This document shows, piece by piece, positions 48,201-51,773 of a stretch of 64,000 nt of DNA; the stretch's first letter is position 1; each line of letters starts with the position of its first letter. The position numbers and the translations under genes were made by a program. Source of the stretch: Euglena gracilis (lineage: Eukaryota > Euglenida > Euglenophyceae > Euglenales); contig CP154955.1 of assembly GCA_039621445.1 (NCBI GenBank), positions 6,066,785 through 6,130,784 of the forward strand, given 5' to 3'. A model generated the notes under the pieces. The model saw nothing but the letters and a program-made list of their open reading frames with translations. It was not told the origin of the DNA and did no database searches.

Positions 48201-51200
48201 ACACCGGAACCATCAACCCGCACCCCTCCCAGAGCCCTGTCACCCTTTCCCCTGCTTTCTTTACCAATCAAAAATTCACAAGTCTCAGAGGTCAAAGCAC
48301 ACACACACACTCCGAGGCACCGGGAGGGAACACACTGCCGGCGAGTTCACTTCCCCAAAAAAGGCTCCGCGTCACCACAGGGGCGGGCAGGGTCCCGGTC
48401 CCCAGGTGCTTTTTTTGATTTTTTTCAGTTTGGGCGGACAGGGTCCCGGGGGTTTGGGCCCAAAAAAAATTTTTGGACACACAAAAAAACACCATTTTTT
48501 GGCCAAAGTCCCAGGGGTCTCTCCGCCAAAACCAAAAAATCGCTCCGTTTTCGCACTTGCTGGCCGGCGTGTCTCTCCACCCCCCGGATCTTCCCCGCCG
48601 GAATCAAAAAACCCGGGGATTTGCGCAAGTGCGCAAATAAAAAGTTAAATCCTTAAGTGCGAATCCGGCTGCCTAAGTTTCAGTCCTTCTTGTCGACCTC
48701 CTAAAACCAGTCAGTGATTGAAGGGGGGGGGTCAGTCACCCACAAGGAGGTGGGTCAAAGACACTCTAAGCATAATGATATGCTCTGGCAGAAGTTCTGC
48801 ATTATCCAGTCCGATTGCCCGGTCCAATCAAAGCCTTTGCATAAGTTCCACTGATTTGCCAAATTTGCCTCTGGAAAGCCGCCATAAAGCGGCCACATAC
48901 AAAACATTGGCCAACAATTAGCTCGGCTGCCCACCATTCTCTCCCATCCGGCCAAGAATATCTGCGGGCTTCTCCCCACAGTTCATTTGCGTGGGGCACG
49001 TTGGCCCAACAGGCCAGAAGGTCTCAGCCAGGGTTTTTTTTAAGACCGGGGGGAGGGGGGGTCCCCCACCCACCCACCCCCTGGGGGCCCCCCCCAGGGG
49101 GGGCCCCCCAAATAACACACCCCCCCCTGGGGCCCCAGTTCGGGTGCCCAAATAACACACCGGGGGGGGGTGTTATTTGGGAGGGGGTTTATATCCCACT
49201 CCCCCCTGGGGGGACCCCCCCCCGGGGGGCCAGACCCACCCCCCCCCCGGGGTCCACGACTAAAAAAAAAACCCCTGGTCTCAGCCATTTGGGGGGGGGG
49301 GGGCACGACCTGTCCATCCAAATGCAAAAGGTGGTCAGTTGGGCAGTCAGGTGGTCAGTCAGGTGGACAGTCAGATGATGGGGGCCAATTTGGGGGGGAT
49401 TTGAACCCAATAACCTGGGGGCCAAAGCAGATGGGTGGGGGGCGGGGGGCGGTGGACCTATGCCACCTTGCGGTAGCCCGTGGGGTCCTCAATATGGACG
49501 ATCGTTTGATCTCCAATCGAGAACAAAATCTTTTTCCATGAAGAGCCATTTTAATTTCTAAATTCAAAATTGAAAATTACCTCCCCTTGTCCAACGACCG
49601 CTAAATATCGCTACCAGGCTTTTGCTTAAGGACCCCCGGGGGGGGGGGGTACTGGCTAGCCAATCGGCTAGACACTGGAAAAAGTGGACTACCTAGACCC
49701 CCCCTCCCCCCGGGGGGGGGGGGGTCCGGGGGTCCCCCGGACTGGAAAAAAAATTTCCTCCGGCGCTGCGCGCCGGAGGAAAAATGAGGTTTTTAACAGG
49801 TTTTTGGCTGATTTTGTTCCAAAAATTTCCAAAAATGGCCAAAAACGGGCATTTTTGGCCATTTTTGGGGGTCCAAAAAAAATTTTCGGCGCTTTGCGCC
49901 GGTCACCGGAAAAAAAATTCCACTAGCTAGCCCTGCTAGCGGACCCCCCCCCCCGGGGGGGGGTCTGCTAGAAAACCCACTAGCCAAATTTGGACTAGCC
50001 CCCCCCCCCCCGGGGGTACTGCAATCCCTTAAGCAAAAGCCTGATCGCTACTGACCGGGGGGGGGGGTGGTCGTTAGACAAGACCGGGGTCAAAGAGGCG
50101 AATGTCTGGGGAGAAAAGATCACCTGGAAAAATACCGCTACTGACCGGGGGGGGGGGGGTCATTGGACAAGGCCGGTCGTTGGACAAGGGGGGGGAGGTA
50201 TTTTAAAATTTCAAAATGAAAAAAATTCAATTTTAAGGCCATTTTCAGGCCATTTTAGGCCATCTTGGAGATGTTCGCTGTGCTTGCTTGATCGCCACCC
50301 GGTGCAACGGCGGGGCCCCTTGCACCTCGTCCAGCAGCTCCACCTGCTCCAGGTACTGGATGTAGAACGCGTGGGTGTACGCCTTGCGCTCCGCCCGGCA
50401 CACCTCCTCCTTGGGGTAGTTGTCTGGGGCAGGACAGAATGGGGGAGCAGGGTTCAATGAAAGGCCAGGCGGGGGCAGAAGTAGGCTTCTTTTTGACAAA
50501 CTGGGAGGGAGGGGGCCTTTGTGCTACGGGCTGCCTGCCCACAGCAGCCATGGCATGCTCCCTTCCCAGAAGGAGGGTCGGTTGGGTCCCAGCGGGTGCC
50601 GACCCAGCAAGATTTCCTTCAAGCCGGCTACTGTTGGGCTACAGAACTCGTCCTCCAAGACCCGACCCGGGGTCTTGGGGTCCCGAAAACTTCTCCCCCG
50701 CCCGGAGCATCCAACCACTCCGGAGGAGGCACCTTCTGGAAACGGAAGCCAAACCCCACCCGCCACACCTCGCGTTTTATTCACGCGTTGGTTCGTTCTA
50801 TTCATAAAAACTCCGGTTGGGGGCGGGGGGCAGGGGGTGTGGGGATTCTGTATGAACTGCATTTGTAATTGCCTACCCAGGGGCAGGGCAGAACGGGAAG
50901 GCCACCACAGCATTTTCACCAATTTTGGGGAAACGGGGATTTTGGCCGGGGAAAATTTTTGATTTTTTCTTGAAAAATGAACCCAAATACATGATTTTTT
51001 GATGGAAAACCACATTTTCCCCCCAAAAAATCTGAAAAATTTCAGGTTTAAAAAATGGTAGTGTTTAGGAGACAATCAAATTTTACTGACATTTTTTCTC
51101 TTGTATTTTTTTTGATTTTCAACAGCATTTTTCGTTTCAAAAATTTGAGAAAATGTTGAAATTTTGGAAGGTGTGAAGAAATGGGGTATTGGGGGGTTTT

Positions 51201-51773
51201 TGGGGGGACCTCCTCTTGGGATCCCAAAATGGGTCAAAAATACACCCGGCGCCGAAGGCGCCGAAAATTTTTTTTTGGGTCCAAAAATTGGTGCTCCCGG
51301 AAATACGGGAAGAGGTGGGGGGTCGACCCCCCCCCACCCACCCAGCATGCAGGGGGTGGGGGGTCCCCACCCACCACCCTGGCTGTTCGGTCGATTCCCA
51401 TTCTGCCCTGCCCAGGGGCGGGGGGGGGGGGGGTTCCACCCCTCCTTTTCTCCGGTGGTGAGCTTCGCTCTTACTCTGAAACAAGCAAGGCTCACCGGAC
51501 CGCAAATGAGTGTCTTTGGCTGGACACCACAAACACTCCTCCAGACACCCATCACGCAGCCAACGCTGTCGCAGGGACACGGAAGACCACCATCTGACCC
51601 AAAGATCAAGGGTCAGGCAGCACACTTGACTCACAGAGGGGGGCAGGGCGCACCGTCGGGCTTCGTGGTGTACTGCCCCTCCCGGCCGTGCAGGCTGGAG
51701 TGGTGCAGGGCGATCGGCGTGCCCTGGATCTCGTCGTTCTCCGTGGCCACCGACACGCCGATGGAGTACAGGC
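14627..51773 (-). CDS. FAM135-like (DUF3657/DUF676 esterase-type) gene, overall span of exons
   Basis: This is the span of minus-strand exons listed one by one below. Seen: exons 51653-51773, 50326-50423, 37275-37363 and 35150-35334 join in matching phases, and so do 26762-26933, 25720-25830, 24513-24641, 20895-21009, 18261-18402, 17124-17216/16761-16815, 15162-15312 and 14627-14756. The N-terminal chain resembles the N-terminal domain of FAM135 proteins, and the end contains the serine-esterase motif [10 protein letters not shown] followed by RADFRLFRNY, which matches the start of DUF676. Known of the family: FAM135 proteins are predicted alpha/beta-hydrolase lipases of poorly known role. 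Not found: the start codon exon, the GHSxG nucleophile exon, the stop. Introns are up to about 13 kb and one holds an 11-kb transposon. The exons at 33.8 to 32.8 kb belong between the two chains, but their splice phases are not resolved. Confidence 0.75.
15162..15312 (-). CDS. FAM135-like gene, exon with esterase oxyanion motif
   Basis: Acceptor CTGCTGCAG before 15312 and donor GTGAGC after 15162; phase 1 in, phase 2 out. It reads [20 protein letters not shown], then [20 protein letters not shown] and NRADFR. The sequence [17 protein letters not shown] is the hallmark first strand and oxyanion loop of DUF676/FAM135 alpha/beta-hydrolases (family form H-L-x-V-x-V-H-G-x-x-G-N-x-x-D-x-R). This is the strongest functional evidence for the whole gene. 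Confidence 0.8.
15656..15834. repeat. (GT)n then (GAGT)n compound microsatellite
   Basis: About 88 bases of GT followed by about 88 bases of GAGT, in an intron of the FAM135-like gene. Confidence 0.95.
15960..16290. mobile_element. Inverted-repeat element, CAGGGTTCGAT family
   Basis: Starts CAGGGTTCGATATAAGGG and ends TTACATCGAACCCTG. An extra copy of the end (CATCGAACCCTGGCCGTCAC) follows directly. No clean target duplication is seen. Confidence 0.65.
16362..16712. mobile_element. Small hAT-like element, CATACCATTGCTTA family
   Basis: 351 bp starting CATACCATTGCTTAGCGACC and ending TTAAGCAATGGTCTG, flanked by ACCCAGAC (16354-16361 and 16713-16720). Same family as 32105-32445, with the ACCAGTCAGTCACT interior. 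Confidence 0.9.
16761..16815 (-). CDS. FAM135-like gene, exon half downstream of an introner
   Basis: Starts after AG of the second copy of the target duplication (CTGGAG then ATC). It reads [18 protein letters not shown] and leaves in phase 1 before GTGTGT. Its phase fits the next exon at 15162-15312, where G plus AG gives Glu. Confidence 0.6.
16822..17127. mobile_element. Introner: hAT-like small element that splits a FAM135-like exon
   Basis: 306-bp element starting CAGGGGTTTTTTTTT and ending AAAAAAACCCTG (inverted termini). It is flanked by the exact 8-bp duplication ATCTCCAG at 16814-16821 and 17128-17135. Removing the element and one duplication restores an uninterrupted coding frame on the minus strand. 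Inside are G/C runs and the core hairpin TTTTCGGCGCCTTTGGCGCC. GT and AG suited to splicing lie at its end (CAGG-GTTTTT) and in the flanking duplication (GGAG). Confidence 0.8.
17124..17216 (-). CDS. FAM135-like gene, exon half upstream of an introner
   Basis: Acceptor GCCGCAG before 17216 (another acceptor lies 27 bases upstream, also in phase). It reads [20 protein letters not shown] then [10 protein letters not shown]. The exon is cut by the element at 16822-17127. If one copy of the 8-bp duplication and the element are removed, the reading continues without change into [21 protein letters not shown] donor at the element's own end (CAGG then GTTTTT) would give a 308-bp intron that adds only Ile-Arg and keeps frame. 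Confidence 0.6.
18261..18402 (-). CDS. FAM135-like gene, exon (single copy)
   Basis: Acceptor CTCTCGCAG before 18402. The AG left by the exon at 20895-21009 plus C gives Ser, then [20 protein letters not shown] and [19 protein letters not shown]. Phase 2 in; phase 0 out at donor GTCTCT. The [11 protein letters not shown] stretch parallels the R-R-F-S-E-A-F-F segment of FAM135 proteins. This exon is outside the duplication, so its phase match to 20895-21009 shows which copy of the duplication belongs to the gene. Confidence 0.6.
18625..18850. repeat. (GTTACT)n hexamer array
   Basis: About 37 units of GTTACT with variants GTTACC, GTTGCT and CTTTCACT. Hexamer length means every frame stays open on both strands, so apparent proteins here are not real. 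Confidence 0.95.
18881..19268. mobile_element. CAATGAACA inverted-repeat element with unique centre
   Basis: The left end CTCCCAAGCCCAATGAACAT and right end TGTTCATTGGGCTTGGG are inverted repeats; GTCTAGACGGTCCGAAC occurs near both. The centre (about 18965-19190) is not shared with the shorter relatives. Weaker relatives lie at 14877-14970 and 60520-60680. Confidence 0.6.
20895..21009 (-). CDS. FAM135-like gene, exon ([21 protein letters not shown])
   Basis: Acceptor GCCGCAG before 21009 and donor GTGCGC after 20895 (115 bp, phase 1 in, phase 2 out). It reads [19 protein letters not shown] then [18 protein letters not shown]. This helical segment fits the L-A-x-L-x-x-x-x-x-x-L-W-x-x-F region of FAM135 proteins. 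The other copy (1439-1553) differs by a few third-position changes and one Val/Ile exchange, a pattern expected under selection on protein sequence. Confidence 0.6.
21046..21340. mobile_element. Inverted-repeat element filled with CCGCGGCGCA repeats (copy 2)
   Basis: Counterpart of 1590-1878; the CCGCGG repeats are better preserved here (for example GCCGCGGCGCACGCAGCGCA at the right). Confidence 0.7.
23390..23509. mobile_element. Inverted-repeat element, CAGGGTTCGAT family (copy 2)
   Basis: Counterpart of 3841-3962 with a few base and homopolymer changes. Confidence 0.65.
24008..24180. mobile_element. CAATGAACA inverted-repeat element (copy 2)
   Basis: Counterpart of 4459-4640, also followed by an (AC)n run. 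Confidence 0.6.
24513..24641 (-). CDS. FAM135-like gene, exon (Gly-rich linker)
   Basis: Acceptor CCCCCCAG before 24641, donor GTTGGG after 24513; phase 1 in and out (129 bp). It reads [20 protein letters not shown] then [20 protein letters not shown]. The other copy (4966-5097) is 132 bp: the size difference is exactly one codon and in frame, as expected of coding sequence. A second possible donor, GTACTC, lies 5 bases further on but would break the phase to the next exon. Confidence 0.55.
   Translation of the reverse strand, partial: RTRCWRWAPRPMPPRGWWAAAEAFCRPATGRAEQTGCSMPFG
25720..25830 (-). CDS. FAM135-like gene, exon (Ala/Thr-rich linker)
   Basis: Acceptor CCCAG before 25830 and donor GTGACC after 25720, phase 1 in and phase 1 out, 111 bp. 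It reads [19 protein letters not shown] then [16 protein letters not shown]. The same 111-bp exon is present at 6212-6322 in the other copy. It looks like a disordered linker between the two conserved halves of the protein. Confidence 0.5.
26762..26933 (-). CDS. FAM135-like gene, exon (low-complexity linker)
   Basis: In this copy one frame reads [19 protein letters not shown], then [18 protein letters not shown] and [16 protein letters not shown], and leaves in phase 1 at donor GTTCGATC, matching the next exon. The left limit of the reading (the acceptor) is not defined. The equivalent stretch in the other copy (7337-7512) carries 4 extra bases that break this frame, so this copy is the one that can be expressed. 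Confidence 0.45.
29378..29563 (+). CDS. Small open reading frame kept in both copies (copy 2)
   Basis: Counterpart of 10114-10299 with the same length. Confidence 0.25.
   Translation: MQRMAPVAKTVITSSVNPSDLQPRHLLPNAYAYAMLPLPTATESAAPPYQQHRRDHSTTAC
30003..30472. mobile_element. Small hAT-like element, CAGGCATTTGCTTAA family, only in copy 2
   Basis: 470 bp starting CAGGCATTTGCTTAA and ending TTAAACAAATGCCTG, flanked by CCCCGGAG (29995-30002 and 30473-30480). Copy 1 has no element at the matching place near 10716-10724. The interior contains CTAGCTAG palindromes and a GGCGCTGCGCGCC core. Confidence 0.85.
31216..31411. repeat. (GAG)n(GAA)n microsatellite, copy 2
   Basis: About 27 GAG units followed by about 37 GAA units; longer than in copy 1. 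Confidence 0.9.
32105..32445. mobile_element. Small hAT-like element, CATACAATTGCTTA family, only in copy 2
   Basis: 341 bp beginning CATACAATTGCTTACCGACC and ending TTAAGCAATTGTCTG, flanked by GTGCGGAC on both sides (32097-32104, 32446-32453). The empty site in copy 1 is 12315-12322. The interior repeats ACCAGTCAGTCACT and long G/C runs. Confidence 0.9.
32763..32983 (-). CDS. FAM135-like gene, candidate exon (linker, WLYTDPQG)
   Basis: A good acceptor (CCCCGCAG) precedes 32983, followed by [18 protein letters not shown] then [13 protein letters not shown]. After a run of C residues, [20 protein letters not shown] and [15 protein letters not shown] continue in another frame, ending near a donor GTGTGG. 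Either the C-run length is wrong (it differs between the two copies of the duplication) or a very short intron removes it. WLYTDPQG faintly recalls GYF-type sequences; I do not claim that domain. Confidence 0.4.
33145..33388. mobile_element. Small hAT-like element, present only in copy 2
   Basis: 244 bp with perfect 16-bp inverted ends CAGGCTTCTTTTTAAG. Flanked by TCCTGGAC at 33137-33144 and 33389-33396. Copy 1 has the empty site (ACCTGGAC, 13020-13027) with one base different. Interior: G/C runs and TTTCGGCGGTTTGCGCCG. Confidence 0.9.
33536..33677 (-). CDS. FAM135-like gene, candidate helical exon
   Basis: Read after a possible acceptor (CCAAG) this gives [20 protein letters not shown] then [20 protein letters not shown], with a possible donor GTTTGC after 33536. 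The aromatic, helical make-up suits the segment of FAM135 proteins that reads L-L-L-L-H-A-Y-R-G-L-x-L-H-F. Two single-copy indels in the other copy (13169-13312) change the frame near the end, and downstream coding (frame with [14 protein letters not shown] at about 33440-33525) is in another frame, so the 3' end is uncertain. Confidence 0.4.
33703..33765. repeat. 11-bp minisatellite (copy 2)
   Basis: About five imperfect TTTGTCGGGAT units, next to the candidate exon 33768-33844. Shorter than in copy 1. Confidence 0.7.
33768..33844 (-). CDS. FAM135-like gene, candidate exon
   Basis: Acceptor CACGCAG before 33844, then [18 protein letters not shown] and [10 protein letters not shown]. The reading runs on into an 11-bp minisatellite (unit TTTGTCGGGAT on the plus strand) with no clear GT donor at the boundary, so the right end is approximate. 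The first 51 bases of this exon on the acceptor side are absent from the other copy, where the match stops at the N gap. It probably corresponds to the S-F-Y-V-x-S region of FAM135 proteins. Confidence 0.45.
33850..35149. other. Non-coding stretch
   Basis: Intron-like, more A/T-rich than its surroundings. I see no exon or element with clear ends. TATA/AGATAACATAACATAAG repeats lie at 34478-34520. Confidence 0.5.
35150..35334 (-). CDS. FAM135-like gene, exon
   Basis: Acceptor CCGACAG before 35334. Entering in phase 2, the previous CG plus G gives Arg and then [19 protein letters not shown], followed by [19 protein letters not shown] and [17 protein letters not shown]. This matches the S-S-R-T-L-x-L-H ... 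G-L-H-x-x-x-P-V-M-F-D-Y-F segment of FAM135 proteins, one of the best fits in the gene. The donor is taken as GTTGCT after 35150 (phase 1); an alternative GTGTGC lies inside. The phase does not match the next candidate exon at 33768-33844, so an exon or an indel may be missing there. Confidence 0.6.
35480..37270. other. Non-coding stretch with old elements
   Basis: Holds overlapping repeats of CTGTCTGTGCCTGTCTG type (35660-35740), G/C runs and a CAGGGTCGATATAAGGG end near 36238 whose partner CATCGAACCCTG is near 37157. No exon I can support. Confidence 0.5.
37010..37122. repeat. (ACAT)n tetramer array
   Basis: ACAT repeats followed by ACAG repeats (37120-37140), between an exon acceptor region and the CATCGAACCCTG end of an inverted-repeat element at about 37157-37170. 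Confidence 0.95.
37275..37363 (-). CDS. FAM135-like gene, exon
   Basis: Acceptor CACACAG before 37363 and donor GTGTGG after 37275; phase 0 in, phase 2 out. It reads [19 protein letters not shown] then [10 protein letters not shown], matching the V-F-R-V-x-L-L-L ... L-K-V-D-L-H-F strands of the FAM135 N-terminal domain. The 11-kb transposon at 37548-48677 lies in the intron between this exon and the one at 50326-50423, only 185 bases upstream of this acceptor. Confidence 0.65.
37543..37547. other. Target-site duplication, left (TTTCA)
   Basis: TTTCA directly before the left terminal repeat; the same five bases follow the right repeat at 48678-48682. Confidence 0.75.
37548..37574 (+). repeat. 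Left terminal inverted repeat of the 11.1-kb transposon
   Basis: 27 bp beginning CTTAGGCGGCCGGATTCG and ending CTTAAGG; pairs with 48651-48677 with a single mismatch (G against A at the eighth base). Confidence 0.9.
37575..38751. other. Left leader of the transposon
   Basis: 1.2 kb from the terminal repeat to the gene A start. It contains four palindromic motif copies and no coding sequence I can support. Promoter elements for gene A must lie here but none is obvious. Confidence 0.5.
38752..39551 (+). CDS. Gene A exon 1
   Basis: Starts at ATG 38752 (MESSQASS). Reading is in one frame to about [12 protein letters not shown] and in another from [20 protein letters not shown] onwards, so one base is missing, or two are extra, near 39130-39175. 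It ends SERLN before donor GTGTTT at 39552, phase 0. Confidence 0.6.
38752..42426 (+). CDS. Transposon gene A: unknown protein, candidate transposase (three exons, frame damage)
   Basis: Exons 38752-39551, 39977-41630 and 42232-42426 join in phase 0 at GT-AG introns of 425 and 601 bp; the end is TGA at 42424. The product would be about 880 residues. Exon 1 starts [20 protein letters not shown] and later reads [19 protein letters not shown]. Exon 2 has [17 protein letters not shown], then [20 protein letters not shown] and a long charged helix rich in Arg and Glu. Exon 3 is short and disordered. Its place in a TIR element suggests a transposase, and the isolated Asp residues in hydrophobic strands (WFDNF, LLVDIN) would suit a DDE-type core, but I recognise no family. 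Frame breaks: between about 39130 and 39175, and one extra base near 40019. There is an in-frame TAG at 41022. Confidence 0.6.
39977..41630 (+). CDS. Gene A exon 2
   Basis: Acceptor CACACAG ends at 39976. It opens [14 protein letters not shown]; one G too many at about 40019 shifts the frame, after which [18 protein letters not shown] runs on to 41021. TAG at 41022-41024 interrupts the frame between LGGSM and [17 protein letters not shown], which continues in the same frame for another 200 codons. It ends RLA at 41630 before donor GTTGGT. Confidence 0.6.
42232..42426 (+). CDS. Gene A exon 3
   Basis: Entered in phase 0 after an AG at 42230-42231; reads [20 protein letters not shown], later [13 protein letters not shown], and ends with TGA at 42424. 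The acceptor has no pyrimidine tract of note, so its exact position is less certain than the others. Confidence 0.45.
   Translation, partial: GSLQERPTRRSRFESPVGDESPPRAGGRVPVDHAGRGAATSSRDTVEPRAARVYVPADPFEGSD
42427..42972. other. Spacer between transposon genes A and B
   Basis: 546 bases with no coding sequence I can support and none of the palindromic motif. It must hold the 3' end of gene A and the promoter of gene B, but no TATA box or polyadenylation signal stands out. Confidence 0.5.
42973..43363 (+). CDS. Gene B exon 1
   Basis: ATG at 42973; ends TVWKKA plus G before donor GTGTGT, phase 1. The first 55 residues are low-complexity; the ordered part starts at about [17 protein letters not shown]. 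Confidence 0.65.
42973..47239 (+). CDS. Transposon gene B: unknown acidic/basic protein with a possible ParB-like segment (seven exons)
   Basis: Exons 42973-43363, 43665-43760, 43931-44161, 44326-44626, 44772-45157, 45352-45610 and 45804 onwards, with GT-AG introns of 145 to 301 bp. The N-terminus ([18 protein letters not shown]) is Ala/Pro/Glu-rich and disordered. Next come [31 protein letters not shown] and [20 protein letters not shown]. The GQHxxxA pattern after a short strand recalls the ParB/sulfiredoxin fold; this is inference. The C-terminal part has a Lys/Arg/Glu coiled region, a run of ten Ser (46547-46576) and a Lys-rich tail. Damage: one base too many at the exon 2 donor (43760) and near 44950, a frame change around 46850, and an in-frame TAA at 46973. 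The TGA at 47237 overlaps a good donor (GTGAGA), so the gene may go on. Confidence 0.6.
43665..43760 (+). CDS. Gene B exon 2 (GQHITSAL motif)
   Basis: Acceptor CTCACAG; G plus AG gives Glu, then [20 protein letters not shown] and [11 protein letters not shown]. The donor GTTCAG leaves one base too many for the next exon; a run of three G residues at the boundary makes a one-base insertion likely. Confidence 0.6.
43931..44161 (+). CDS. Gene B exon 3
   Basis: Acceptor CAATGCAG, donor GTGTAAG, phase 0 out. It reads [20 protein letters not shown] then [19 protein letters not shown] and ends WDRSVPQ. Confidence 0.65.
44326..44626 (+). CDS. Gene B exon 4
   Basis: Acceptor TGCCGCAG, donor GTATGT, phase 0 in and phase 1 out. 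It reads [20 protein letters not shown] and ends [10 protein letters not shown]; mostly helical, no family recognised. Confidence 0.65.
44772..45157 (+). CDS. Gene B exon 5 (with one-base frame break)
   Basis: Acceptor CTCATAG; G plus TG gives Val, then [19 protein letters not shown]. Near 44948-44952 one C too many moves the frame; the continuation reads [20 protein letters not shown] and ends FCL before donor GTGAGT, phase 2. Confidence 0.6.
45352..45610 (+). CDS. Gene B exon 6
   Basis: Acceptor GGTTTCAG; AT plus G gives Met, then [20 protein letters not shown] and [20 protein letters not shown]. Ends VERSK at donor GTACCC, phase 0. Confidence 0.65.
45804..47239 (+). CDS. Gene B exon 7 (long, charged tail)
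   Basis: Acceptor GTTCGTAG. Reads [20 protein letters not shown] in frame to about 46790, where an A-rich stretch encodes Lys-rich sequence and a stop (46842-46844). From 46862 a different frame reads [20 protein letters not shown], then [37 protein letters not shown] and on to [13 protein letters not shown]. The TAA sits between two clearly coding stretches in one frame. Confidence 0.55.
47516..47841 (+). CDS. Possible further exons of gene B or a third small gene
   Basis: After an acceptor (GCCTGCCAG) at 47515 comes coding-like sequence ([14 protein letters not shown], then [11 protein letters not shown] in another frame) up to a donor at 47616. A second acceptor (CCCTCAG) at 47738 leads to [20 protein letters not shown] and [14 protein letters not shown], with donor GTTTGT at 47842. 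If the exon before ended at 47235 (donor GTGAGA) rather than at TGA, these would be its continuation. Single-base frame changes are needed, so this is weak. Confidence 0.35.
47842..48650. other. Right subterminal region of the transposon
   Basis: C-rich tract with repeated CACC and CACAC runs, then a conserved right end (48370-48650) with G/C blocks, CCATTTTTTGGCCAAAGTCC and a motif copy at 48618. Its layout is shared by the elements ending at 14448 and 56529. Confidence 0.6.
48651..48677 (-). repeat. Right terminal inverted repeat of the 11.1-kb transposon
   Basis: Reverse complement of the left repeat; on the plus strand it starts CCTTAAGTGCGAATCC and ends GCCTAAG. Confidence 0.9.
48678..48682. 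other. Target-site duplication, right (TTTCA)
   Basis: TTTCA directly after the right terminal repeat, matching 37543-37547. Confidence 0.75.
49029..49277. mobile_element. Small hAT-like element of the introner type
   Basis: 249 bp starting CAGGGTTTTTTTTAAGACC and ending AAAAAAACCCCTG, flanked by GTCTCAGC (49021-49028 and 49278-49285). The ends match those of the introner at 16822-17127. The interior has CAAATAACACACC in direct and inverted orientation. Confidence 0.85.
49467..49530 (-). CDS. Candidate small exon in the FAM135-like gene
   Basis: The minus strand reads [19 protein letters not shown] before a donor-like GTGGCA. It lies between the exons at 50326-50423 and 37275-37363, whose phases already fit each other (0 to 0), so it would have to be a phase 0-0 exon. 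No acceptor is clear. Confidence 0.25.
49615..50043. mobile_element. Small hAT-like element, CAGGCTTTTGCTTAA family
   Basis: 429 bp starting CAGGCTTTTGCTTAAGG and ending CCTTAAGCAAAAGCCTG, flanked by ATCGCTAC (49607-49614 and 50044-50051). It is a close relative of the element at 30003-30472, with the same CTAGCTAG and GGCGCTGCGCGCC features. Confidence 0.9.
50326..50423 (-). CDS. FAM135-like gene, exon
   Basis: Acceptor CCCCAG before 50423 and donor GTGCAA after 50326. It enters in phase 1 (G plus AC gives Asp) and leaves in phase 0, so it joins the exon at 51653-51773 without a frame change. It reads [18 protein letters not shown] then [14 protein letters not shown], which lines up with the F-Q-I-x-Y-x-x-E-E-V stretch of the family. 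The reading continues past the donor to a stop only after about 50 bases, so the donor rests on the phase match and on family alignment. Confidence 0.6.

Larger units (their letters stand above)
37588..48640. repeat. Dispersed palindromic motif of the transposon (TTGCGCAATTGCGCGCAT type)
   Basis: About twenty copies, in both orientations, at roughly 37590, 38130, 38250, 38570, 39685, 39802, 39888, 41732, 41825, 42133, 43503, 43545, 43583, 43625, 44225, 45197, 45310, 45722, 47338, 47457, 47968 and 48618. Copies usually begin with A/T-rich flank TTTTATT and end GCGCATCAAA. None lies in an exon. The intron at 43364-43664 holds four; two introns (43761-43930, 44627-44771) hold none. Confidence 0.85.
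37548..48677 (+). mobile_element. 11.1-kb DNA transposon with two intron-bearing genes
   Basis: Both ends carry a 27-bp terminal inverted repeat that begins CTTAGGC and differs at one position. Immediately outside, TTTCA is present on both sides (37543-37547 and 48678-48682), a 5-bp target-site duplication. Inside are gene A, gene B and about twenty copies of a palindromic motif in non-coding parts. The element lies in an intron of the FAM135-like gene, on the opposite strand. A 5-bp duplication is known for Transib elements, but the termini and proteins do not look like that family; I cannot assign a superfamily. Both genes show frame damage, so this copy may rely on others for movement. Confidence 0.85.

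Noticed and set aside
37588-48640. CRISPR-like array of the TTGCGC motif
   Set aside because: Spacing is irregular, orientation is mixed and the setting is eukaryotic introns.
37548-48677. Polinton/Maverick or virus-derived element
   Set aside because: No polymerase, integrase, protease or capsid-like sequence is seen, the ends are only 27 bp and the target duplication is 5 bp.
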